Shown piece after piece: positions 47,486-56,790 of a stretch of 64,000 nucleotides of DNA; the first letter of the stretch is position 1; each line of letters begins with the position of its first letter. A model generated the notes under the pieces. That model was not told where the DNA came from and made no database searches. It saw nothing but the letters and a program-made list of their open reading frames with translations. Made by a program: the position numbers and the translations under genes. The DNA is from an uncultured Barnesiella sp. (lineage in GTDB: Bacteria; Bacteroidota; Bacteroidia; Bacteroidales; Barnesiellaceae). The DNA lies in contig CALUJQ010000008.1 of the NCBI GenBank assembly GCA_944320995.1, forward strand, positions 1 to 64,000, in the 5' to 3' direction.

Positions 47486-50400
47486 ATGAAAAACTTGTTT
47501 CAAAAGCTGGCCATTCTAATGATATTTCATTGGATCACATTCCCCTCAACGGCAAGGGAATTTGCATTCGGATATTCCGATTCCCAACTCACAATACAGG
47601 CAGGAGAATTTGAGGGTGTACACACACTGGGTGATGGCGTAAATGCACCTAATCTCAACAACGGATATTGGCGGTGGAATAGAGACGGGAATATCTTTAC
47701 AATCGGGTCTCTGGATTTTACAGATTTGACACTCAGCAAAATCACCGTAAAATATTCCTACAACAACAATGACTCCGACCCGAAATTTGGGATTTACATA
47801 ACCGACCCGACAATCCCGAGTAATAAAATCGCAGAAGTAGCGATACATAATACCGGCGGTTGGGACAATGAATCGGATTTTCAAGAGAGTTTCACCACCG
47901 ATATCAATCTCCCCGAAAATACATCGGGCATACACCCCTTCTACCTCAAATTAGAAGGAGGAGTTCCCAATATCAAATTGATGTCGCTGGAAAGGAATTT
48001 CGGAGAAATAGACCCCACAAAAGAATATGCATTGAATTTCCCGGGCGATAAAAACTACGTATCCATAAATCATTTCCCGGTAACAGAAAACCTTTCTATC
48101 GAAGCATGGATACGCACATCACAAAGTTCAACCGGAAGTATCGTGACATGGAAAAATCCCTCAAACAACGGCGATGCCGTCTTATTCCGGGTAGAAGGTG
48201 GGAAACTGGAATTTGGCGAATGGATCGGCTGGGAATGGAATTCGTCTAAAACCACAGCCGATGTCAATACCGGATCATGGATACACGTTGCCGCCGTCCG
48301 AGGAGCAAACAGTTTGAAATTATACATCAATGGAGTAGAGGCCTATTCCAATTCCGAAACGGCTTTCCCCAATTCAATATCTCAGACTTCTACTCTGTCG
48401 ATCGGAGCGATACAGACCAATTCGTCGGGTGATATAAATCCGGAAGAAGCATTTATCGGAGACATTGATGAAGTAAGAATTTGGGAGCGTCTCCTCACAG
48501 AAGAGGAGATAAACCAAAACATGCTGAGTTCGATGCCCGGCAATACGGAAGGATTGAAAGCCTATTTCAACTTCAACGGTAATGTGACGGACCAAAGCGG
48601 CAATGGGAATAATGGTACCATCGTAGGAAATCCGTCATACATTCCTTCGGACATTCTCCATGCCCCGGAATTAAGTACACTCAGCTTTACCGAAGAGGCC
48701 GGGAATATGCCCGTTCTGAAAATAAAAGGGAATAAAACCGGTTCCGTATTTTGGGCCATAACCCTTGCGAGCGAAGGTGCTCCCTCGGCCGAAGAACTCG
48801 AAACGGGAGAAGGTTTTGCCGCCTGTGGGAACTTTGCATATACTCATGCAAACACAGAGGAACAACAACCATTAAACAGCATCTCGCTTATCCAAGGCCA
48901 ATCATACAAAATTCATGGTATTTTGAAGATAGGGAAAAACTACTCCGAAGTCTTTACCTCAGAAACGTTTACCTATCAAGCCATGCAACAGCTTCCGGAA
49001 AGTTGGTTCAATACCGACGTAGGCAGCATCGGGGTCACAGGTTCGACCGTTTATGCCGACGGCACATTCACCGTAAAAGGTAGCGGGAACGATATTATAA
49101 GCAACCGCGACGCATTTCAATACGCTTGCACCGAACGAAGCGGCGATACTGAATTGACAGCCTTCATCGAATCGCAAGAAAACACCAACGGCTGGGCCAA
49201 AAGCGGAGTAATGATACGAAGCAGTTTAGCCGATAATGCCGGGTTTATCATGATGGCCGTCGCCCCCGAGGGTGGGATACATTTCTCATATCGTAATGAG
49301 AATAATTGGAGTCAGAAGATGTATTTTTCCGACAAGACAATCAACGCGCCCATTTGGCTTCGGTTAATCTATAAAGACGGCTATGCGTTGGGATATTACT
49401 CATCAGACGGGCAAGTATGGGAAAGAGTTCAATATCCGGTAAGGTTGGACACCTCGGGTTCATATTATGCCGGTGTCGCCGTCTGCTCGCACGACAACAG
49501 CCGCCTTTGCACATCTATATTCAGCGACGTAACCCTAAAAGAGCCCGACCCTTCGGTCATAACGAAAGAAAAAGGTTCTTATTTCGAGCAAAAGACCTAT
49601 ATAGACGATCCCATTCCGGTTTTTGCAGAAGACAAGGACAAACTTCCCTCCCCCATTCTCGATGCCAACCCCGACTGGATAAACCTGTATTGGAAAGCAT
49701 GGGAGATTGCGTTCAGCCATATCGTCAAACCGCAAGCCGGCTCCAACCATATATCCAACTACTATGACGACAGTTTCAACAGTGACATCTTCCAATGGGA
49801 CATTATCTTCATGACCCTGTTTGGAAAATATGCCAATCATCTGTTCCCTGCCGCACACTCCTTGAATAACTTTTATGCCAACCAGCACAAAGACGGATTG
49901 ATAGTCCGCCAGATCACGCTGAAAGGCGACGACGCAATCATGGGCGATCCGGCTCTTATTTTCCCGCCGTTGTTCAGTTGGGCCGAAATAGAGAACCACA
50001 AAATCACCCCCGATAAGGACCGGTTGCGGCAAGTGCTGCCTGTACTCGAAAAATATGTCGAATATATCGAAGGGTACCACAGGGGTTGGGATACGGAACA
50101 TCAGTTGTACTGGACACATGGCTATGCCTCGGGAATGGACAACACGCCCCGCGACAACGGACGCCCGAACGGTCACAGCTCTTCGGACCACCAAGGCTGG
50201 ACCGATTTATCGGCACAGATGGTTATCCAATGCAAAAACATTGCCGAAATCTGTAAAGAATTGGGAGAAACAGAGAAAGAAAATTATTACAGAAACATGG
50301 CAAACGAAATCGGAGATCGCATAAACCAATACATGTGGAACGAAACCGACGGCCTTTATTACGATGTCGATGTTGACAGCAAACAAACCTGCCACAAAAC

Positions 50401-51355
50401 AATCGCTTGTTTTTGGCCCATGCTGGCAGAAATTACCTCGAAAGAACAAAATGAACGATTGGTCGAAAATCTAAAAAATCCCGATTTATTCTGGCGCGAA
50501 ATGGTATTCCCCACACTGGCAGCCGACCAACCCGAATATAAAGACCACGGCGGATACTGGCTCGGCGGAGTATGGGCTCCGACCAACTATGCCACGATCA
50601 AGGGACTTTCGGTGCAAGGCTATCACGACTTTGCCAAAGAGGCCTCCGAAAGATACGTAGAGGGCATGAGCCAAGTGTACAAAGCCACCGGCACGATTTG
50701 GGAAAATTATGCTCCGGAAAAGATAAACGGAGACTTCCGGCAAGGAGTCTCGGGAGGTGACGGGAAATATGATTGCCGTTCCAACTTTGTGGGGTGGAGC
50801 GGTCTGGGCCCCATTTCGTTACTCATCGAAGAGATTATCGGTATCCAAGTAAACGCTTTGGAGAACAAAGTGGTCTGGTATCTGAATCGCATCGACCGTA
50901 ACGGGATAGAGGAACTTCATTTCGGCAGTGAAACGATTACCGACCTCGTTTGTGCAGAAAGAGAGGAAGACAGCAACGATGCATACCTTACCGTACACTC
51001 AAACAAGCCTTATGAACTGGTCGTTTACAAATCGGGAAAAGAGTACACGTTCAATGTCGTGGAAGGAGAAAATCATTTCATCTGCTCAGATGTAGCGACA
51101 TCCACGACTTCATTGGGAGCAGGAGAAGGGACAATCCTGTATCCCAATCCCGCAAAGGATACGCTGTTCATCTCTCAAAACCAAAGCGACGAATGCAAAA
51201 TAGAAATTACCGATATGCTCGGACGCATACAACGGCAAATGGTGGTGAACACCGAAAACGCCCAACTCGATATATCCAATTTGAACAAAGGGAATTACTT
51301 GGTTATCATTAACAACGGACAAAAATACGAAGTCAAGAATTTGATTATCGAATAA
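47486..51355 (+). CDS. Multidomain (alpha/alpha)6-barrel glycoside hydrolase with LamG domain and type IX sorting tail
   Basis: 1,289 residues with a signal peptide (MIFHWITFPSTA). Order: an N-terminal beta-sandwich (about 25-170); a LamG-like jelly roll (about 180-390, YALNFPGDKNYVSIN ... IGDIDEVRIWERLLTEEEI); a linker sandwich; a DUF1349-like concanavalin domain (about 500-700, WAKSGVMIRSS); a catalytic barrel of the trehalase/GH63/MGH1-like clan (about 715-1160) with candidate catalytic Asp885 (SGMDNTPR) and Glu1073 (WENYAPE); a C-terminal sorting domain (about 1218-1289, YPNPAKDTLFIS). The substrate is not known. It is probably secreted or surface-attached by the type IX route. Confidence 0.78.
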   Translation: MKNLFQKLAILMIFHWITFPSTAREFAFGYSDSQLTIQAGEFEGVHTLGDGVNAPNLNNGYWRWNRDGNIFTIGSLDFTDLTLSKITVKYSYNNNDSDPKFGIYITDPTIPSNKIAEVAIHNTGGWDNESDFQESFTTDINLPENTSGIHPFYLKLEGGVPNIKLMSLERNFGEIDPTKEYALNFPGDKNYVSINHFPVTENLSIEAWIRTSQSSTGSIVTWKNPSNNGDAVLFRVEGGKLEFGEWIGWEWNSSKTTADVNTGSWIHVAAVRGANSLKLYINGVEAYSNSETAFPNSISQTSTLSIGAIQTNSSGDINPEEAFIGDIDEVRIWERLLTEEEINQNMLSSMPGNTEGLKAYFNFNGNVTDQSGNGNNGTIVGNPSYIPSDILHAPELSTLSFTEEAGNMPVLKIKGNKTGSVFWAITLASEGAPSAEELETGEGFAACGNFAYTHANTEEQQPLNSISLIQGQSYKIHGILKIGKNYSEVFTSETFTYQAMQQLPESWFNTDVGSIGVTGSTVYADGTFTVKGSGNDIISNRDAFQYACTERSGDTELTAFIESQENTNGWAKSGVMIRSSLADNAGFIMMAVAPEGGIHFSYRNENNWSQKMYFSDKTINAPIWLRLIYKDGYALGYYSSDGQVWERVQYPVRLDTSGSYYAGVAVCSHDNSRLCTSIFSDVTLKEPDPSVITKEKGSYFEQKTYIDDPIPVFAEDKDKLPSPILDANPDWINLYWKAWEIAFSHIVKPQAGSNHISNYYDDSFNSDIFQWDIIFMTLFGKYANHLFPAAHSLNNFYANQHKDGLIVRQITLKGDDAIMGDPALIFPPLFSWAEIENHKITPDKDRLRQVLPVLEKYVEYIEGYHRGWDTEHQLYWTHGYASGMDNTPRDNGRPNGHSSSDHQGWTDLSAQMVIQCKNIAEICKELGETEKENYYRNMANEIGDRINQYMWNETDGLYYDVDVDSKQTCHKTIACFWPMLAEITSKEQNERLVENLKNPDLFWREMVFPTLAADQPEYKDHGGYWLGGVWAPTNYATIKGLSVQGYHDFAKEASERYVEGMSQVYKATGTIWENYAPEKINGDFRQGVSGGDGKYDCRSNFVGWSGLGPISLLIEEIIGIQVNALENKVVWYLNRIDRNGIEELHFGSETITDLVCAEREEDSNDAYLTVHSNKPYELVVYKSGKEYTFNVVEGENHFICSDVATSTTSLGAGEGTILYPNPAKDTLFISQNQSDECKIEITDMLGRIQRQMVVNTENAQLDISNLNKGNYLVIINNGQKYEVKNLIIE

Positions 51356-51393
51356 GTTACGGATTCATTGAAATTGAATAGATAAACAGAGTC

Positions 51394-52941
51394 ATGAAAA
51401 AACAGGCTATCGTTATGGTTGTCGCTTGCCTATGGGCTTTCACCGCGGGGTCTTCTTGTAAAACAGGCATCGAGCTCCCCGATAATCCCTCGACCGGAAA
51501 CGGGTTAAAAGGCGAGCTAAACAAAGAAGAGCTGCCCCAACCCGTCTTTTCGGAAAATCCCGATTTCATAGAGTTATACTGGAAAGCGTGGGAGCTTGCT
51601 TGGGGACGTGTGAAATACCAAACCGGCGTATTCCAATCGCCCTACATGGACGAAAACTTGTGGGACGATACCATCTGGATTTGGGATACCGAATTCATGG
51701 TCATGTTTTGTAGATATGCCCCTCATATCTTCCCGGGAATCGAGAGTTTGAACAACTTCTACCAACCCATATTGAACAATGTCCCGAGCACCCTGAGAAT
51801 CCAACACCCTGACAATCCTGCTTTTTATTCTTGGGTAGAATATGAATATTATAAACTCACCGGGGATAAAGCGCACATTCAAAAATTAATCACCGAAGAC
51901 CGATTCTTGCAACGGCATTATTATTGGTTCGACAATGTGAAACGCGGTATGGAATTGACCAACTTCGGGCATTCATGGATCGGGCTCGAAAAACGGGACA
52001 TCGGTTATATATGGAGCTGGACTCCGAGCGGTATGGACAATACGCCCAGAGGCAGAGACCGTAAAGGTGAATTGCTGTGGATGGACGCATTGGCCCAGCA
52101 AGCGGTTTCGGCTCTATACATCACCAAACTGGCCGAAGAAGTAGGCGACGGCAACACGGCAAGGGAGTTCCGGAATCTTTACAACCACAACAAGGAACTG
52201 CTGAATGAATACTATTGGGACGAACAAGATGGGTTTTACTATGACCTCTCTGAAGACGACCACTCTTTCGTCAAGGTAAAAACACCTACCGTCTATTGGG
52301 CTATGGTTGCCGAAGCCGCCTCAGCTGAACAAGCACAAAGGTTGGCGCAATATGCGACCGACCCGAGCGAATTCGGCGGAGAATATCCGTGGCCGTCGGT
52401 GTCGAGGAGCGACCCCGACTACAATCACGAAATAGGAGACTATTGGCGTGGAGGTATTTGGTTGCCACTTGCCTATATGGCCACTAAATCGTTGGAAAAA
52501 TATGGATACTTCGATATTGCCTACGAAAACTCCTATAAACTCCTAACCCAAATGTACGACACCTATGCGCAGTTCTCACCAAACACCATTTGGGAATGTT
52601 ATTCTCCCTCACAGCCTCGCCCTTCGGAAAGGCAGCGAGGAGAGAATAGAGAATTGGTAACACCCGATTTCTGCGGCTGGTCGGCCCTCGGCCCTATTTC
52701 CCTATTCATTGAAAACATAATCGGGTTTCACAACATCGACGCCACCCAGAATCTTGTGGAATGGCGCAAAACAGGAGGCGGGGAGCAAGGGCTCAGAAAC
52801 CTCCGGTTCGGGAATATCATAACCGACATTGTTGCCCACGACAACGATGTCAGCGTAAAAAGCAACGCTCCCTATACCTTGAAAATAAACAATACCGAAT
52901 ATGCCATTGAAGCCGGAGAACAGGTATTTGCTATCAACTAA
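51394..52941 (+). CDS. (alpha/alpha)6-barrel glycoside hydrolase, MGH1/GH63-like lipoprotein
   Basis: 515 residues, lipoprotein (FTAGSSCKTG). It is a single-domain paralog of the catalytic part of the preceding gene: shared YWKAWELAW, SGMDNTPR (Asp215), YYWDEQDGFYYD, GDYWRGGIWLP, TIWECYSP (Glu401), GWSALGPISLFIENIIG. The candidate acid and base are both present. It lacks the N-terminal binding domains and the sorting tail, and is anchored by lipid instead. It follows after 38 nt and closes the PUL. Confidence 0.78.
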   Translation: MKKQAIVMVVACLWAFTAGSSCKTGIELPDNPSTGNGLKGELNKEELPQPVFSENPDFIELYWKAWELAWGRVKYQTGVFQSPYMDENLWDDTIWIWDTEFMVMFCRYAPHIFPGIESLNNFYQPILNNVPSTLRIQHPDNPAFYSWVEYEYYKLTGDKAHIQKLITEDRFLQRHYYWFDNVKRGMELTNFGHSWIGLEKRDIGYIWSWTPSGMDNTPRGRDRKGELLWMDALAQQAVSALYITKLAEEVGDGNTAREFRNLYNHNKELLNEYYWDEQDGFYYDLSEDDHSFVKVKTPTVYWAMVAEAASAEQAQRLAQYATDPSEFGGEYPWPSVSRSDPDYNHEIGDYWRGGIWLPLAYMATKSLEKYGYFDIAYENSYKLLTQMYDTYAQFSPNTIWECYSPSQPRPSERQRGENRELVTPDFCGWSALGPISLFIENIIGFHNIDATQNLVEWRKTGGGEQGLRNLRFGNIITDIVAHDNDVSVKSNAPYTLKINNTEYAIEAGEQVFAIN

Positions 52942-53021
52942 AACGATTTTTGCAGTCCACTCCTGTATCCCCATTTTACGATTGATATGAAAAGAGGGTG
53001 ATTATTCAAGAATACTTTATC

Positions 53022-53081
53022 GGATTCCGCATCGTGAGGTAGGACGACCATGCTGTCATTCCCCCGCTCGATGCGGAATCC
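53022..53081. repeat. 13-bp inverted repeat at the PUL/pyrE boundary
   Basis: GGATTCCGCATCG (53022-53034) is the reverse complement of 53069-53081, with a 34-nt loop. The surrounding 382-nt gap 52942-53323 has no credible gene; only the pyrE -7 element (53287) is otherwise visible. It could be a terminator-like structure or a relic of the insertion. Confidence 0.6.
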
Positions 53082-53286
53082 TGCAAATACCGACAACCGC
53101 TACTCAACAAAAACGGTTCCATCACCCTATCCCATCTCAAACAGTCTTCTTCCCTTCTTCGCTTAAATTCAAATGGTTCACCTTTGCATTCATCAAAAAA
53201 ACGAATAATCCCGCCCCCAACCGACATTGGCATCAATCCCTTACTTTAATTCCTCCAAAATCTGCCAAAATCTCATGATTTCTTTT

Positions 53287-53294
53287 TACCTTTG
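53287..53294 (+). promoter_or_regulatory. Putative -7 element for pyrE
   Basis: TACCTTTG fits TAnnTTTG and lies 29 nt before the pyrE ATG. No TTG is at the 19-nt spacing. Confidence 0.6.
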
Positions 53295-53323
53295 TATGCC
53301 AAACATACTAAACATTATTCGTC

Positions 53324-53980
53324 ATGAAAACGGTAGAACGATTACTAGCTGAAAAACTGTTGAAAATCAGAGCTATCAAATTACAACCCGAGAATCCTTT
53401 CGTGTGGGCATCTGGCTGGAATTCACCCATATACACCGACAACCGCCGGACGCTCTCCTACCCCGAAGTGAGGACATTCATCAAAGTGGAACTTTGCCGG
53501 GTAATCATGGAGAATTTCGGAGAGGTTGACGCTATCGCCGGAGTAGCCACCGGAGCTATCGCCCAAGGTGCGCTCGTAGCCGAGACACTGGGATTACCCT
53601 ACGTTTATGTTCGTTCGGCACCCAAAGACCACGGGCTGGAAAACCTTATCGAAGGGAATCTGAAACCCGGTCAGAAAGTTGTTGTCATCGAAGACCTCAT
53701 CTCTACCGGAGGCAGCAGCCTGAAAGCGGTCGAAGCCGTCCGTAACGCCGGTTGCGAAGTAATCGGTATGGCTGCCATTTTCACCTACGGATTCCCCGTG
53801 GCCACCCGCAAATTCAAAGCGGCTCAGGTCGAATTGATCGCATTGAGCAACTATAACGCCATGCTCGAGACCGCATTGGAAACCAACTATATCAGACCCG
53901 AAGATCTCGAAACCTTGCAAGAGTGGCGCAAAGACCCCTCCAACTGGCAAGGCCCGAACAACAATACTGCCTCGGTATGA
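53324..53980 (+). CDS. pyrE: Orotate phosphoribosyltransferase
   Basis: 218 residues. Signature elements are NPFVWASGWNSPIYTDNRR near the N-terminus, IAGVATGAIAQGALVAETLGLPYVYVRSAPKDHG, and the PRPP-binding loop VVVIEDLISTGGSS. It makes orotidine monophosphate in pyrimidine synthesis. Its stop overlaps the start of the next gene (ATGA), so it is coupled to the SRPBCC gene; argH follows. This order is, as far as I recall, usual in Bacteroidales, but there it is close to recX/comF. Confidence 0.94.
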   Translation: MKTVERLLAEKLLKIRAIKLQPENPFVWASGWNSPIYTDNRRTLSYPEVRTFIKVELCRVIMENFGEVDAIAGVATGAIAQGALVAETLGLPYVYVRSAPKDHGLENLIEGNLKPGQKVVVIEDLISTGGSSLKAVEAVRNAGCEVIGMAAIFTYGFPVATRKFKAAQVELIALSNYNAMLETALETNYIRPEDLETLQEWRKDPSNWQGPNNNTASV

Positions 53981-54399
53981 CAAGTTTCGAAAGCAAAACA
54001 GTACGGATAGCACACCCGGTCGAAAAAGTATTCGCCCTGCTATCCGATCTCTCTAATCTCGACCGGTTCCAAGGGACATTAAACGCTCCCGGAAACGACA
54101 AACTGAAAATTACAGGATACGATCGCGACAGTCTCTCGATTGAGGTGAGCCCCATCGGCTCCCTTACATTCAGAATCGTCAACCGAGAGCCCGATAAAAC
54201 CATCAAATTCGAAGCCGAGAATTCACCGCTCCCGCTCAATTTGTGGATACAATTCGTCTCCACCGGAGAAAACGAAACCGCTTCGCGCGTAACCGTGAAA
54301 GCCGACCTTAACCCCTTTATCAAGCCTATGGTTTCCAAACCTTTGCAAGAGGGCGTTAACAAAATAGCCGATATGCTTGTCGTCCTTCCTTACGAATAG
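53977..54399 (+). CDS. SRPBCC-family (START-like) protein
   Basis: The start at 53977 overlaps the pyrE stop and gives 140 residues: MTSFESKTVRIAHPVEKVFALLSDLSNLDRFQG, with the helix-grip pattern, GSLTFRIVNREPDKTIKFEAE strands and a C-terminal helix (GVNKIADMLVVLPYE). Such folds bind hydrophobic ligands; no specific role is known for this one. The 45-nt spacing to argH suggests the same transcript. Confidence 0.82.
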   Translation: MTSFESKTVRIAHPVEKVFALLSDLSNLDRFQGTLNAPGNDKLKITGYDRDSLSIEVSPIGSLTFRIVNREPDKTIKFEAENSPLPLNLWIQFVSTGENETASRVTVKADLNPFIKPMVSKPLQEGVNKIADMLVVLPYE

Positions 54400-54444
54400 G
54401 AGAGCCTTCAAAATTTCTTTCATGACAACAAAAACGTAACTCGA

Positions 54445-55785
54445 ATGGCACAAAAACTTTGGGAAAAATCGGTACAGGTCGATCACGACGTAGAGCAGTT
54501 TACCGTCGGGAGAGACCGGGAAATGGATTTATATTTGGCCCCTTACGACATTTTGGGGTCATTGGCTCATATCGACATGCTGCAATCCATCGGGTTGCTC
54601 TCTGCCGAAGAGTTGGAAAAACTGACCGGAGAGTTACGAAATATCTATCGCGATACCGAATCGGGTAAATTCATCATCGAAGAGGGTGTCGAGGATGTGC
54701 ATTCGCAAGTTGAATTGTTATTGACTCGGCGATTGGGCGACATCGGCAAGAAAATCCACAGCGGCCGGTCCCGCAACGACCAAGTACTGGTTGACTTGAA
54801 ACTCTTCACCCGGGCACGACTGCAACGCATCGTGGAGAAATCGGCAAGACTGTTCGATACGCTTATCGCACAAAGCGAGAAATACAAGCAAGTACTTATG
54901 CCGGGATATACCCACCTGCAAGTAGCCATGCCCTCCTCTTTCGGACTGTGGTTTGCCGCATACGCCGAAAGTCTGGTCGATGACCTCATCGTCATGCAAG
55001 CCGCTTATCGGGTATGCAACCGTAATCCATTGGGGTCGGCAGCCGGATACGGTTCGTCATTCCCGCTCAACCGCACGCGAACCACCGACAGCCTCGGTTT
55101 TGAATCGATGGACTACAACGTCGTGTATGCCCAGATGGGCCGAGGGAAAACCGAGCGGATCGTCGCCTCGGCCATCGCCTCGATTGCCGCCACGCTGGCC
55201 AAACTGGCTTTCGATGCCTGCCTGTACAACTCGCAGAATTTTGCATTCATCAAACTGCCCGACGCCTTCACGACAGGGTCGAGCATCATGCCCCACAAGA
55301 AAAATCCCGACGTATTCGAATTGACCCGGGCCAAATGCAACAAAATACAATCGTTGCCTTATCAAATCACGCTCATCGCCAACAATCTGCCGTCGGGCTA
55401 TTTCCGCGACCTGCAAATCATCAAGGAATTGTTCCTGCCGGCATTCGACGAATTGGAAGATTGCCTGCACATGGTCCAACTCATGATGTCGCAAATCAAA
55501 GTCAATGATCATATCCTCGACGACAAACGGTACGACTATATGTTCAGCGTCGAAGAGGTAAACCGCCGTGTACAAGCGGGAACTCCTTTCCGCGACGCCT
55601 ACAAACAGGTGGGATTGGAAATCGAAGCCGGGCAATTCACCCCCGACAAACACATCGCCCACACCCACGAAGGCAGCATCGGCAACCTTTGCAACGACCG
55701 TATCGTCGCCCTCATGCGCCAAACGCTCGACAGTTTTGATTTTGCACGTGCCGAGAAAGCCGAAGCCCGGCTCTTGGGACGTTAA
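54445..55785 (+). CDS. argH: Argininosuccinate lyase
   Basis: 446 residues of the fumarase/aspartase superfamily. Motifs: KLWEKSVQVDHDVEQFTVGRD at the start, VHSQVELLLTRRLG, HSGRSRNDQVLVDLKL, YTHLQVAMP, and the family signature GSSIMPHKKNPDVFEL. It releases arginine and fumarate. The length is typical. It sits after pyrE and the SRPBCC gene and 12 nt before an aldo/keto reductase. Confidence 0.94.
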   Translation: MAQKLWEKSVQVDHDVEQFTVGRDREMDLYLAPYDILGSLAHIDMLQSIGLLSAEELEKLTGELRNIYRDTESGKFIIEEGVEDVHSQVELLLTRRLGDIGKKIHSGRSRNDQVLVDLKLFTRARLQRIVEKSARLFDTLIAQSEKYKQVLMPGYTHLQVAMPSSFGLWFAAYAESLVDDLIVMQAAYRVCNRNPLGSAAGYGSSFPLNRTRTTDSLGFESMDYNVVYAQMGRGKTERIVASAIASIAATLAKLAFDACLYNSQNFAFIKLPDAFTTGSSIMPHKKNPDVFELTRAKCNKIQSLPYQITLIANNLPSGYFRDLQIIKELFLPAFDELEDCLHMVQLMMSQIKVNDHILDDKRYDYMFSVEEVNRRVQAGTPFRDAYKQVGLEIEAGQFTPDKHIAHTHEGSIGNLCNDRIVALMRQTLDSFDFARAEKAEARLLGR

Positions 55786-55797
55786 ATATTTACCCTT

Positions 55798-56790
55798 ATG
55801 GACTACAAGCCCCAACCAGACCGTTATACCAACGGCATGATTTACCGCCGTTGCGGGAACAGCGGCATACAATTGCCCGTCATCTCCCTCGGATTTTGGC
55901 ACAATTTCGGCTTCATCGACAACTACGCCACCGCTCTCGATATGGTCAAATATGCCTTCGACCACGGGATATGCCACTTCGATCTGGCCAATAATTACGG
56001 CCCGCCGGCCGGCAGTGCCGAAGAGAATTTCGGCCGCATGATGAAACAATGTTTCGCTCCCTACCGCGACGAAATGTTCATCTCGTCGAAAGCCGGTCAC
56101 GAAATGTGGGCCGGACCTTATGGCGGGTGCAGCTCCCGCAAAAACCTCATGGCCAGCATAGACCAAAGCCTGCAACGCATGAACCTCGACTATGTCGATC
56201 TCTTTTACAGCCATCGCTACGACGGCGTCACCCCCATCGACGAAACCATGCAGGCTCTCGTCGATATTGTGCATCAAGGCAAAGCGCTCTACATAGGGCT
56301 CTCGAAATATCCTATCGAAAAACTGCTCTACGCCTTGAACTATCTGCACGAAGCCGGAGTCCCCTGCCTCGCCTACCAAGGCCGTTACAACATGTTCGAC
56401 CGAAATATGGAAGAACAGCATTTACAAATCTGCGCCTCCAAAGGAATCGGAGTCGTAGCCTTCTCACCCTTGGCACAAGGCATACTCAGCGGCAAATACC
56501 TGAACGGTATCCCGGCCGACTCACGGGCGGCTCGCCCCGAAGGTTTCTTGAAAATCACCGATGTCACTCCCGAGAAGATCGACAAGGTGGCCCGCTTGAA
56601 AACGATAGCCGATGCGCGGGGGCAATCCATTTCACAATTGGCCCTATCGTGGATACTGCGCCGGGACGAAGTGAGTAGCGTAATCATCGGAGCCCGCAAC
56701 CTCGAACAACTGAAAGACAGTTTGCACACCACCTCGAGGCTGCCGCTCGACACCTCGGAAATCAACCTCATAGAAGAGATATTGAAATGA
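55798..56790 (+). CDS. Aldo/keto reductase, YghZ/MgrA-like
   Basis: 330 residues. RRCGNSGIQLPVISLGFWHNFG at the N-terminus, catalytic Asp and Tyr in HFDLANNYGPPAGSAEENFGR, Lys in MFISSKAGHEMW and His in FYSHRYDG match the AKR tetrad. The AGHEMWAGPYGG and SRKNL(M)ASIDQSL segments are those of the L-glyceraldehyde-3-phosphate reductase branch. It is NADPH-dependent by family. Its stop overlaps the start of the next gene by 4 nt. Confidence 0.9.
   Translation: MDYKPQPDRYTNGMIYRRCGNSGIQLPVISLGFWHNFGFIDNYATALDMVKYAFDHGICHFDLANNYGPPAGSAEENFGRMMKQCFAPYRDEMFISSKAGHEMWAGPYGGCSSRKNLMASIDQSLQRMNLDYVDLFYSHRYDGVTPIDETMQALVDIVHQGKALYIGLSKYPIEKLLYALNYLHEAGVPCLAYQGRYNMFDRNMEEQHLQICASKGIGVVAFSPLAQGILSGKYLNGIPADSRAARPEGFLKITDVTPEKIDKVARLKTIADARGQSISQLALSWILRRDEVSSVIIGARNLEQLKDSLHTTSRLPLDTSEINLIEEILK

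Noticed and set aside
53006..53236. A 76-codon minus-strand frame in the gap before pyrE
   Set aside because: No start context, no family resemblance, and it spans the inverted repeat; probably non-coding.
55057..56421. A 454-codon open frame antisense to argH and the aldo/keto reductase
   Set aside because: Both opposite genes are certain by motif; the antisense product looks like no protein family.
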